Below the pieces are notes generated by a model. The model was not told the DNA's origin. It was given only the letters and a program-made list of their open reading frames with translations, and searched no databases. The translations under genes and the position numbers were made by a program. This document shows, in pieces, positions 1 through 9,601 of a DNA stretch of 64,000 bases. This stretch comes from Limnephilus marmoratus. Lineage: Eukaryota > Arthropoda > Insecta > Trichoptera > Limnephilidae. The stretch is taken from positions 49,401,117-49,465,116 of the forward strand of contig OU862912.1 of assembly GCA_917880885.1 (NCBI GenBank), given 5' to 3'. The stretch's first letter is position 1; each line of letters starts with the position of its first letter.

Positions 1-339
1 AATCTAAATCGGAATTCACGCCCTTTATGGGAGGACTTTAAAAATACTTGAGAAAAAGCTTTTGGAAAGGTTGGAAAAGGTATTTGAGAATTTTTTTTAA
101 CAGGTTGATTTCGTAAAGGCTTGTAAAAGATATTAATTCCTTTTTTACGCATTGTTTATTGTAAGAAAACGGAAATTTAAAATTAATTTCACGAAACTAA
201 GCGACGCGGAGTAACGCGTGCATCTCCCGCTCTGGCCGGGGCGTCACTGATACGAAATGGGTTGTGCCCAGTGCATGATTCTTGTGCCCATGCCATAAGG
301 GTCACTTCAAGAATCCAAATTCGTAGAGTGCGGGCCGTA
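1..339. other. Non-coding start of window
   Basis: No gene is visible. The stretch is AT-rich apart from a GC-richer patch at about 205-330. I see no repeat relationship to the rest of the window. Confidence 0.4.
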
Positions 340-705
340 TTGATTGATGTCAAAAATAACAACGAGAAAATGCATATTTTATTTTATTTTGTGAAGTTCG
401 AGCGTAAATATCAATTTTTTTTGCGACTATTATAAAAGAAACTAAATTTGCCACATTATACAATAAAACCAAATCCGAAAAGGGGTTTATAAATAGGAGA
501 CTTTGGACTTGAAAGTGTTTTTTATTGACCTTATACTTTATTTTTTATAGGCTTGTTAAAAGACTTATAAAAAAAATGACCGATATTTTTAAGGGCCAAG
601 GTGTGTTCTATACGCAGTATTTAATTGAAGCATCTATAATACTTCTAAGCCATCAAATTTTCAAAACAAAAACTTATGATTTTGTATGATTTTGCATAAT
701 TTAGT
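340..705 (+). repeat. Dispersed repeat R3, copy 1
   Basis: This AT-rich block aligns by eye with 24,700-25,440. Shared landmarks in order are a TTTATTTTGTGAAGTTC-like segment, TTATACAATAAA, a GGAGA segment, AAAGACTTATMAAAAAAAT, AAGGCCAAG and ATCAAATTTTCAAAAC. The second copy is interrupted by a piggyBac-like MITE where this copy is continuous, so this is the empty version of that site. No coding potential is seen. The class is unknown; a decayed non-autonomous transposon is likely. Confidence 0.5.
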
Positions 706-759
706 ATGGCTTCATCTTAAAACTCACCTTTTCAGACATATCCATAAACTCAAAAACCT

Positions 760-1162
760 TTCACCTTCACCTTCACTGCCCGCAACATTGTAAATAACTA
801 ATTTGTAAAAATGTAAAAAAAAAAATCTGATTCGTAAGCGTTTGTAAAGGTCATGTCATAAAAAATCTCCAGCCCTAAAGAGTCCTAAATTCTCCGGTTT
901 TTCAAAATAAATATCAACTCTAATTCTGCCACTAATATTTTCATATAAGTATGTAAATTAGTGATGGGGGTAGCAAATGTAAAACCATGCAATGTCCAGT
1001 GTTTTAAATATAATGTCCTCCGCGTGCAAAGCCGTATCTTCTCCAAGCGTAAACTTTCTAATTAAAGTTTGTTTATCGGAAGTGCTTACTAGGTAAGTAT
1101 GTTTTCTGTATCTATTTGTAAATAGTAAAATTATATAGGGCTTAAAAATTCTTAATAAAATG
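760..1162 (+). repeat. Dispersed repeat R2, copy 1
   Basis: It is colinear with 14,450-15,359. Shared segments include GTTTGTAAAGGTCAT, AAAGAGTCCTAAA, AATAAATATCAACTCTA, ATGGGGGTAGCAAATGTAAA, TGCAATGTCCAGTG and GTTTATCGGAAGTG. The second copy ends in an (ATT)n run, which suggests a retroelement 3' end, and carries a 531 bp insertion that is absent here. No open frame is seen. Confidence 0.55.
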
Positions 1163-1245
1163 TACAGCGCCCTTGAGGTGATTTTTACAAAAACGGCGCT
1201 CTACAATATTTTTCTACAATTATTATTAGTATTATGAGCTAGAAG
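1163..1245 (+). repeat. Short palindromic repeat with GCGC ends
   Basis: An approximately 40 bp core (AGCGCCCTTGAGGTGATTTT followed by an A-run and GGCGCT) recurs in reverse orientation at about 32,876-32,925. The core has inverted AGCGCC/GGCGCT ends. It may be a very small MITE or the edge of a larger repeat. Confidence 0.4.
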
Positions 1246-1260
1246 CTTTGAAATTTCGAA

Positions 1261-2093
1261 ATAACTAACTAACTAACCATCACGCTGTTTCCCCGCAGGA
1301 CCGCCAAACAACTCGGTCTTGGCACACACCCCTTGCCTCGTTTACATTCATACATCGTCTCATACATGCTCTTCTATTATTCTGACTCTTGACATGGCCC
1401 GACTCAAGTATCTGATTCACTTGGTCGTGCCATGTCTTTCTTGAGCGTCCTCGACTTCTTCTACCATTCACATTTGCGTAATATATTTTCCTTACACTCC
1501 TTTCCTCGTTCAATCGCTCTACATGCCCAAACCATCTGAGCGTCCCTTTCTTAAGGGCCAGCAACCCGGATTTGTACCGATTTATTACATATTTCCCTTA
1601 AACACGGTAAGTTTTAAAGCTCTTAAAAAATATATGTTATTCTTGAAGATAATATCTAGACTTTGCCCGCGCCGAAAAGCAAATTATATAAAATTCCCTC
1701 GATAGAAAAAAATCGCAAAGTATGTTCCAAAAATTATTATTAACACGTTTATTTACAAGTTATATGTATGGAAAAATTCACAGTGTTTCTTTAAATGCTG
1801 TTTAAGATAATGCCCGCGAGATTTTTGCTCTATTTTAAACGAGTCGTGTTTTATTAAACATTTTCGCAAGTTTCGCATCGATTTTGTCACTGCAAATGTT
1901 AGCGCTTTCCTCTAACATTCGTAATTTCGTATCTCTCCATCTTCTTCTTTTCGGGCCAGGTTGCAGAGCCCTTAATTTTACTCATTATGCTTACATCAGC
2001 CTTGCATTCTTTGAGGATCTCCACGTTGCTCACACGATCGTTCATAGTTTTACCACACATTCGCCTCAGGGATCTCATTTCTACAGCATTCAA
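1261..2093 (-). pseudogene. LINE reverse transcriptase C-terminus, RTE-like, split by a MITE
   Basis: Read on the minus strand, residues from 2093 down to about 1976 (NAVEMRSLRRMCGKTM onward to MSKIK) continue after the MITE at about 1550 with TLRWFGHVERLNEERSVRK and end near 1280. This matches the C-terminal region of endonuclease/reverse-transcriptase LINEs with an LRWFGHVERM and RGRxRKTW signature. The fragment at 8,050-8,870 has the same order uninterrupted. A GTTA microsatellite tail (1261-1276) marks the 3' end. The RT core and endonuclease are missing, so this is a 5'-truncated dead copy. The clade call (RTE-like) is from remembered family signatures and is not certain. Confidence 0.8.
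1551..1975. mobile_element. piggyBac-like MITE, copy 1
   Basis: The element is bounded by TTAA on both sides (1551-1554 and 1972-1975). Its ends are inverted: TTAAGGGCCAGCAACC on the left and the reverse complement of GGTTGCAGAGCCCTTAA on the right. It sits inside the LINE reading frame at 1261-2093, which proves insertion. TTAA target duplication with GGG ends is the piggyBac hallmark. There is no transposase, so it depends on one in trans. Its interior matches 25,007-25,380 closely and 28,685-28,985 and 62,735-63,535 more distantly. Confidence 0.8.
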
Positions 2094-2978
2094 AATAACT
2101 ACCGAACAAAATAACTACAAAATAACATTCCGAAATAACTGTCGAAAAAAACAGTACCGACGCTATATTTTTCAGTTATTGTTCGATAACAAAAAATGTG
2201 TTGAAAATACAGGATAAAACGCAATAGATCACTTTTGTATAAAAATCCAACTGTAAATCGGTTTTCAATGCACATTTACTTGGCTTAGTGCGGAACAACA
2301 TTTAAGGATAGGTATAATAACATCGGCTGCAGCCAAACTGCTGGTCTACCGACAGATGCATCTTGCGACAGGGAACGGAACCCATCGATCAATTGGTAAC
2401 ATAATGATATGTTCTGCTACGAGTTCTAGGAAGGGAAGGGTCTGCGCCTGTGTAGAGATACCGCTGACAGCTCCTTCGTAACCTCTCCCTCTGTCCCATC
2501 AACATCACATGTAACAGAAAGGAAGGTTATAACGGTGCCGATAACTCTGATGTAGCATCTCCCTCTATCTCGTAAGCTACGCGTGTGATAGAAAGAGGGG
2601 TTATAATAGTATTCTCAGTGGTAGGACTGTGAGAGATTCCCGTGCAAGGGATTAGGACCCTACTAGGACCCAACTGGGATTCGGGACCCGGACAGCTGTG
2701 GCTGTCACACAAAAGATCCAAAAAGCATGCAACAGGTGGATCACAACATAACAGCCAATAGTTATATTATAGATGGTAGTCGCTTACACAGTGGCGTGAG
2801 TTTTTAATCAAAGTATGTAGTCAAAAAAATTGACTTGGTAAGTTTTCGCTACGAATGGCTAAGGTGAAAGCAATGAGAGCCAACATAGTTTTAGTAAAAT
2901 TGTACTTTTGAATAAAATTACCAACGGTTGGAGAGCTAGCTTGAGCGATTGCTACATATTTGTGATTTGGACTAGGGA
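2094..2978. other. Intergenic, with local direct repeats
   Basis: No gene is seen. At 2092-2150 the motif AAATAACT occurs four times. At about 2479-2630 two related segments of roughly 76 bp follow each other, both holding a CTCTCCCTCT block, a GATAGAAAG/AACAGAAAG block and GGTTATAA. The remainder shows nothing recognisable. Confidence 0.4.
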
Positions 2979-3322
2979 TTTGGATATTAGGGATTTTTAC
3001 ATACATACACATACTTACATAAATTAAGTTTTTTAAACTGCATACGCAATATTACGTTATTCCAATATGCTATACATAATTGCAAATCCAACCTCTGCCA
3101 GTGCTGTAGATATTCGTCAACACTTTGGTTCTCATAGATATTAGTCAGCAGTTTGAGCTGTAGATATTCGTCAACACTTTGGTTCTCAGTTCTCATAGAT
3201 ATTAGTCAGCAGTTTGAGCTGTAGATATTCGTCAACACTTTGGTTCTCATAGATATTAGTTCGATTTTTTCAGTTTTTGGAATTCCTGTACTTTAATTGT
3301 ACTGTAATTAGTAGACGCCTCC
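2979..3322 (-). mobile_element. ACTAATATCTA element, truncated copy
   Basis: This reverse-oriented partial copy belongs to the family complete at 6,466-7,215, 46,724-47,472 and 57,273-57,977. It keeps the GGAGGCGTCTAC-type end (seen here as GTAGACGCCTCC, ending at 3322) and lacks the other end. A unit of about 62-70 bp holding TAGATATTCGTCAACACTTT and ATAGATATTAGTCAGCAG is repeated, so this copy has an expanded subterminal array. Confidence 0.65.
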
Positions 3323-4617
3323 TGTGATTTGTACCAAAAGACACGACCTTTTTCGAGACTTAACACAAACGAGTCTTCTTTTGAATGCTCAATGCGCACA
3401 CATTTATGTACATTTCTCTGCATTGGAGGACCCACCACTTACCCGCCCTGGTATAGGTAACAGATGGTTACCCCTTCAAGGCTCTTGCAAAGACTCTAAT
3501 TTTTTGGGTAAAAACGACTCTACATTTGATAACGAAACTAGACCTCCAATGTCCCTGCATACGTTATTAGTAAGCAGTATGCAAGTGCTTAGCGGGAAAT
3601 ACAGATACAATATGTGTTAGTATGACAAAATATAGACAAGACAATGGGACAGGTTGGTGAAAGTCCACGAGGTGGCAAGCGCTGGGTGATTGTATCCAGC
3701 GTATCCTACAAGCACCTGTTTGGGAAGAAGACACAATAGATAAGTAATAAGGGAATGGCAAACGGTTGGGAGTCCTCTTCAATCGATTGGCAGTCCCAGC
3801 AAGAATGCGCAGAATGCGCAGAATTTCTCTGCAGAATGCAATCTACATTTGTATAAATATGACATGTGCGTCATTTTGCATACTTATTTCCTGTTGTTGA
3901 CACATTATAGTAGGGCGGGCGGTAGTACGCGCGCTGCGGTGTTAATCGTTGTTGGAACTTATTGTACATTTGAAAGTGCAATTTCGCATATTTGCAACAT
4001 TGCAATTTCTTGAATGATTTCAATTTTTTTTATTATTATTTATATTTTTATACGAGTAAGCACGCCTCTGTGCATACAACAACATCCTGCGGAAGAATAC
4101 GCTGTATGTATAGATAATTATTTAACAATAAACTAATTAATATTAACCTGTAAATAACGGTCGTCATAATTAGCTCAAATAAATTAAGTTTATCAATAAC
4201 TAATTAATTAAATTAACTAATTAGCATTATTATTATAAATTCCTCTAACATTCAAAAATCTGTTTCTGAAAAAATAAGAAAATATACCTACAGATTTAGG
4301 AAATAAGATTAAAAGAATTTGGCATTCTCAGACTTTAAAAATATTGCCATTTGTTATTTCGGCTACTGGCATTATACCTAGGTCTCTCATTCAACATTTT
4401 GGCATATTAGATTTGTCAAAGAATTTATATATAAAAATGCAAAAATCAGTCATTTTAAATACATGTAGGATTACAATTTTTTTTTTTAAATATTTATACT
4501 GAGGGATCAGTAGGATTTATAGGCTTAATTAGGAGTTCTACCGAGACGAACCCTCTAAAATGAAAATATCGGGAGTCGGTGAATTATTTTCCCATATGGT
4601 CTATGGTAGGTTGACAT
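3323..4617. other. Intergenic
   Basis: No supported gene is present. A short GCAGAAT-rich tandem lies at 3800-3835 and a small GC-rich patch at 3910-3945. From about 4020 the DNA is strongly AT-rich. Short open frames here have no family resemblance. Confidence 0.4.
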
Positions 4618-4966
4618 GTTGTTCATTTAGCATTAGTTTCTATGTTCCCGATGGTTATCTCCGTCATCGACAGCATAGACTGTTTTATCTCCCGGCTTGC
4701 AGAACTACCTTGCCAATGGTTATGCCAGTCGGGAGAGCTGTCTTGTTGTTAAATAGAATCACTTCGGATATCGATATGTTTAACATCAATGAAGCACAAT
4801 TCAGACAAAAAGCTTTAAAGCAAAAAGTTAGTATGATTGTGCTTCATTGAAATATAAATTACTCAAACCTATTTAAATTTTAAATTAAATCTTTTTTAAA
4901 ACGTATTGAAATTTTATTTTGTAATGTTTTGAAATGAATAAATAATTGAATTGAATTGAATTTATT
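4618..4966 (+). pseudogene. Jockey/CR1-group LINE 3' end (RT C-terminus)
   Basis: The translation FYVPDGYLRHRQHRLFYLPA and then MPVGRAVLLLNRITSDIDMF is the extreme C-terminus of a non-LTR retrotransposon polymerase. Nearly the same peptide occurs at 43,970-44,175, and a diverged one on the minus strand at 60,098-60,409. The stop is followed by an AT-rich 3' UTR ending in a (TTGAA)n tail at about 4937-4962, as in the 43.7 kb copy. RT and endonuclease domains are absent, so this is a 5'-truncated dead insertion. Confidence 0.75.
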
Positions 4967-6080
4967 GTTTTGTATTTATTATACTTATATAGTGCAATTG
5001 CATAGCGTGAATTGACTAGATGATCATTTGTGGAAAAGTGTGTGAAAGGGTTTAGTTTTTCCTGTGGGGAAGATTTAACTCGGACATAAAATCTGAAGTT
5101 ATAATATAATATATTTGATTGCCAAAGATATATTACAGAATGAGAGAGAAGCTTTTCTTAACCAGAAAGCAGGGAATCTGAACCTATTTCACCAAAAACA
5201 CTCGAACGGAGAGCTCTGGCGTCTTGAAGTTGTGCAGCTATTTCTGTTTCAGATTTATAAGTCTATTGTTTTCAACTGTTAATGTCATTCATTATACTTA
5301 AGGAGCTTTGAAAAAAGTGACTTATATCCTTACGGAAACCTGATGGACCTGATACGAAACAATTAAGTACCTACCCACATATAATAATAATATTTTCTTC
5401 ACTCCGGAGTGTGGAGATGTCAGTGCAATCCCACACATTCCATGGAGAGTGAAAAAAGATATTGAACAGTTATGGAATTCGGGCAAAGCCGGGTAGTTAC
5501 CTACCAAAGTCCAATTATTTCAAACCAACAAAACCGGACCGGCAGAAAAATGACAATGGCCCAGAGTCATAAATAAAGAATTTATAAATATTAATTTGAC
5601 GTTTATTTATTCTAACTAGAATATTACAGACTGTGCTGTATTATTACCGAGAACAGTCTGGCCTTGTTTTAAATTGATTCAATTTATTTTGGTAATTTTG
5701 TTATCTGGAATCCATAAAAAAACAGTCAAAGCATAATATTGCAATTATTTATGGTATTGACTACCTTTTGATTAACTGTCTTAAAAAATGACAGAGGGAG
5801 TCTGCTTACGTTGTTTTATTGTGTTTTCGTTGTTGAAAACGCTAAATTAGAATTGATATCCGGTGAAGGATAGGCATTATACCAATTGAAACAAAAATAG
5901 GGTTTTACTTTGGTGCGCTTTTACGTCCTTTTTAAATAAACATTTCGGGCAGCCTTGCGTCATCATTGCAGATTCATTCGACAAATTTGTCGGCGGTAAG
6001 TATCCAATGCACAAACGCGCCAAATGCATATATTTTAAAATAAAGTAGGTGCAGCAGATGTAAGTAAACAATAGAAACGA
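4967..6080. other. Intergenic, with one Helitron-like end motif
   Basis: No gene is seen. At 5480-5500 the sequence GGGCAAAGCCGGGTAGTTAC resembles the GCGAAGCCGGGTA terminus of lepidopteran Helitron-like repeats, so an old copy may end there. At 5620-5670 an imperfect hairpin around ACAGACTGT/ACAGTCTG is visible. Confidence 0.35.
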
Positions 6081-6201
6081 GTCCCGGTACGATCAAGGGA
6101 GTTATATGGTGTGGTAGCCCTCTATCCCCCATCCATGAAGAAGGTTCCCGTTTTTACCAGAAGGGAGTGCTTTTAAGATATAAGGACTGGAAGTTTCGCC
6201 C

Positions 6202-6362
6202 TCTAGAAAATTCTAAAACAGTCCAGAACATTCGAGAGCATTACACAACATTCCAGAACATACCGGAACATTCTGGAATGTTGTGCAATGTTCGGGAATA
6301 GTCTGCAACATTCGGGAACATCCCGGACATCCCAGATCATTGTGGAATGTTCTGGAACATTG
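6202..6362. promoter_or_regulatory. Heat-shock-element array
   Basis: Heat shock factor binds inverted GAA pentamers (nGAAnnTTCnnGAAn). Here GAACATTCTGGAATGTT at 6266-6282 and GAATGTTCTGGAACATT at 6345-6361 are perfect four-pentamer arrays. At least four further two-pentamer sites lie between, for example CTAGAAAATTCTA at 6202-6214. The site is in the Helitron-like element, not beside a visible gene. Binding is predicted, not shown. Confidence 0.65.
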
Positions 6363-6465
6363 TATGGGTGGGGGCTACTCATTGATAGGGTTTTATAAAG
6401 CAAGATCCGGCGTGGGTTCGAACGTCACTTCTATCTAATATCAACTCCCCGAGCGAAGCCGGGTA

Positions 6466-7215
6466 GGAGGCGTCTACTAATATCTACAGGAATTCCAAAA
6501 ACTGAACAAATTGGACTAATATCTATGAGAACCAAAGTGAGGACGAATATCTACAGCTCAAACTGTTGACTAATATCTATGAGAACCAAAGTGCGGACGA
6601 ATATCTACAGCACTAGCAGAGGTTGGATTTGCAATTATGTATAGCATATTGGAATAACGTAATATTCCGTATGCAGTTTAAAAAACTTAATTTATGTATG
6701 TGTGTATGTATGTAAAAATCCCTAATATCGGACTATTGGACACATTTAGCTGATTATTATGGATTTGGGTTTTCGTTTTAACAGCTTTCTTTATTTCGAG
6801 TGCTTCTAAATTATTTAGTCTATTACCATGACCATTTCTATGTCAGTAAGGTTAGGTTAGGTTGTGATGCCGTATATTTCGAAATAAATAAATATCTTTG
6901 TATTATGACCTCCACGTTTGTTAACTAAATTGTTGTCCTCGTAAACAGCAAAATACGTAATATTATGCAAAAACTTCATGGACGTACTTTAAACGTTTAA
7001 GCCTTTACGTAATTAGTAATTGAAGTAATTTATGCTTTTCCGTAAAACCTCTTGGTCAGCTGCCCTCTGTAGATATTAGGGACCGTCATAGATATTCGTC
7101 CGACCTTAGCTCTGTAGATATTAGTCCTCACTCTGAAGTTCATATATATTAGTCCAACATATGAGCTGTAGCTATTCGTCCGACATACAGGCTGTAGATA
7201 TTAGTATCTGGAGTC
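6466..7215 (+). mobile_element. ACTAATATCTA element, complete copy A
   Basis: A 750 bp non-autonomous DNA transposon is flanked by an exact 8 bp duplication GCCGGGTA (6458-6465, 7216-7223). The ends share inverted TACTAATATCTACAG just inside GGAGGCGTC and GGAGTC. Both subterminal regions carry alternating TAGATATTAGTCC and TAGATATTCGTCC motifs in both orientations, spaced about 35-40 bp, a layout typical of transposase-binding arrays. The centre includes GTTAGGTTAGGTT. There is no coding capacity. The 8-9 bp duplications fit hAT or Mutator-like superfamilies. Confidence 0.75.
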
Positions 7216-7236
7216 GCCGGGTACCCCAGCAGTGAT

Positions 7237-8046
7237 ATAATAAAAACATATAAGTTATTGTTATTACACACAAAGAATAGAATGTACTATACCAACTCTT
7301 TGAAAGAAAACTGTAATCGTCAATTTATATGAGAACTCCTAGGGCCACAGAAGCGGCAGTGAAATTGTTTATCCGTTCACGAAATAATCTCGAGTTAAAA
7401 TGTCTGATCAATTCACACGAGGAGAGGAAAAATTGAGATGCACGGACACGCCCACAAAACACCTCTATCGGTAGTTTATCTCCGGAATAACCGTGAGAAT
7501 CTTAAATCAAATCAATAGCAAGATGATTAAAATACACATAAAATGGGCTTAAAACAGCAACGAATGCATCAAGCAAAATTATTTATCGTAAGCAGCAATA
7601 AAGGCAACATTTCTCACGGTTTGCTGAGACTTGTGAGATGTTTTATGGACAAATCAAGTAAAACATCCTGCCCTGTGCAGTGTGCATCCATAACCCATCA
7701 TCTTATGGGGGGATGCTATCTGTATACCAGATTTATTCACTCTGAAGTGTTCTATTTACGTTGCAGACCGTAAAAAATGCAGAACGTCTTTTAAAACATG
7801 TTTAATGCTTTATCTTCGGGGTTCAACTGAGATAAAAAAGCGTCCCCTTTGTGACATAAGATCCGAGGTCAAATGCTTAGGGTAAACTAAAATGCTACAT
7901 TGAACATTTACATTGTCGAAGACAAACATTCGCTTTTACTTATATTTCAGATAGTTCTCGCACAATGAGCTCTGACGTAATGAAATTTGAAATACTTTGG
8001 GGTGTGACATTAGTAAAAGCTTATTATACTAAAAATAATTACACAG
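7237..8046. other. Intergenic
   Basis: AT-rich DNA without a recognisable gene or repeat. The short open frame at 7543-7773 has no family features. Confidence 0.4.
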
Positions 8047-8049
8047 ATC

Positions 8050-8870
8050 TTTTTAGTATGCTGATGATGCGGTGCTGATTTCTAACAGTATGGAAGATCT
8101 ACAGTCTCTCGTGTCTAGGACGAATGAAGTACGTATGAAGAATGAGTTAATTATGAATGTAAGTAAGACTAAAGTCATGGTATTTGAAAGAGATGGTATC
8201 GAAAACAGTGCGCAATATAGTTGTGAACGATGAAAACTTGGAGCAGGTGGATGAGTTTGTGTATCTGGGTAGTATGTTTACGAAATGGGAAGGCTGATAG
8301 CGATATTGAAAGAAGAGTAAATGCAGGTAACTCCATTAATGGAGGACTGAGAATGCAGTTAGCGCTAATAAAAAACTGTCAAAAGAAGCGAACCTGGCAG
8401 TCCACAATTGAGTCCTGGTACTACCCTGATGTATGGCAGTGAGGCATGGAACTGGCAGAGGAAGAATGAATGCAGACTGAATGCTGTTGAAATGAGATCT
8501 CTGAAGCGTATGTGTGGTAAAACCATGTATGATCGTGTGAGAAATGTGGAGATCCGCAAAGAATGCAAGGCTGATGTAAGCGTAATGAGTAAGAGTAAGA
8601 AAAGGACCCTCAGATGGTTTGGGCATGTAGAGCGAATGAATAAAGAAAGTAGTGTAAGAAGAATATACGACGCAAATGTGAATAGTAGAAGAAGTCGGGG
8701 GCGCCCGAGGAAGACATGACACGATCAAGTGAATCAGATACTTGAGACGGGCCATGTCAAGAGTCAGAATAATAGAAGAGTATGTAGGTATGAGACGATG
8801 TTGACAAAGTTGTTTGGCGGTCCGTCCTCTCTGCCTACGTAACAGCGTGATAGTTAGTTAGTTAATTAAT
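8050..8870 (+). pseudogene. RTE-like LINE reverse transcriptase fragment
   Basis: The catalytic YADD box is encoded at 8057-8068 and is followed by AVLISNSMEDLQSLVSR and a VSKTKVMVF segment. After frameshifts come VNDENLEQVDEFVYLGSMF, the VNAGNSINGGLRM segment, and from 8408 an open stretch with RTLRWFGHVERMNKESSVRR and SRRSRGRPRKT. These are consecutive parts of one LINE polymerase spread over three frames, with a stop after RPRKT. The 3' end has a (GTTA)n-like tail at 8852-8875. It is a dead, 5'-truncated copy related to 1,261-2,093 and 43,320-43,475. Confidence 0.85.
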
Positions 8871-8875
8871 TAGTC

Positions 8876-9303
8876 GGACCTTTTTTGTAATATATTTATA
8901 TGTGTCTGTTTGTGATTATCTTTAGTTAATATAATAAGCACTGATGAAGCTTGGCCTAAACGATCAAACCGATCGAACTGGAACCGACATGAACAAAAAA
9001 ACACGCTGTAAACCTTCCAACAACATTCATTTAAATTAAATATAATAATTGTAATCTACACAACAATAATATTTAATTTATTATAGTTGCTGTTCTTCTT
9101 TCGCTGGTGACAATAAGTAGACATAAACAAGACAAAGGGATAGGGATGTTCCTCGTAGGATGAAGTGTATACCAATACATAAATACTCGCACATTCAATG
9201 CTAAGCTTTTTTATTGCAGCCAACTCTCATCGCATTACTCATACCTATACGAACATAAGATAAGTGTCAAAGAATCAGTATAAGAGGAGAATGTAGTTTG
9301 ATT
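8876..9303. other. Intergenic, possible retroelement tail
   Basis: At 8941-8990 the sequence has paired ACGATCAAACC/GATCGAACTGG-type motifs after a TGATGAAG segment. This resembles tails of Penelope-like elements, but too little remains for a call. The 8 bp GTTTGATT at 9296-9303 is the left target duplication of the next element. Confidence 0.3.
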
Positions 9304-9593
9304 CAGTGTTGCCGACTTGATTGTCAAAATGAAGTCAGACATTACCCGAAATTGAGCTAAAAAAGAAGCTAAATCTTGTAGTCTAAGTTAAGTTGTGACT
9401 GAACCATCCCGGGGGGGGGGGGGAGTGCAGAAATGTAAACCGATTCCTTCGAATTAAATTAAATTATTTTCATTTCTTTTGGGGAGGGAAAGTGCGGGGA
9501 GAAATTAGAAAAATTCTGAGGTAAAAACCAAGTTTTCAATACGAAAATAACTGTTTCCTAAAGAAATCACTCTTAATTTTGTTGGCAACACTG
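9304..9593. mobile_element. hAT-like MITE, 290 bp
   Basis: Inverted ends CAGTGTTGCC at 9304 and GGCAACACTG ending at 9593 are flanked by an exact 8 bp duplication GTTTGATT (9296-9303 and 9594-9601). An 8 bp duplication with CAG-type ends is characteristic of hAT transposons. A run of about 14 G lies at 9410-9423. There is no coding capacity. Confidence 0.85.
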
Positions 9594-9601
9594 GTTTGAT
9601 T

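Larger units (their letters stand above)
6081..7236 (+). mobile_element. Helitron-like 3' part, interrupted
   Basis: The CCCCGAGCGAAGCCGGGTA motif at 6447-6465 continues, after the inserted element at 6,466-7,215, with GCCGGGTACCCCAGCAGT. Joined, this resembles the hairpin terminus of lepidopteran Helitron-type elements. The upstream part carries the heat-shock-element cluster at 6202-6362. The 5' boundary is not visible and no Rep/helicase coding is seen, so it would be non-autonomous. The Helitron call rests on the terminal motif alone. Confidence 0.45.

Noticed and set aside
2979..3322. CRISPR-like or satellite array
   Set aside because: The repeat belongs to the end of a dispersed transposon family with copies elsewhere in the window.
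8336..8755. 139-codon minus-strand frame
   Set aside because: It is antisense to the LINE reverse transcriptase fragment at 8,050-8,870.
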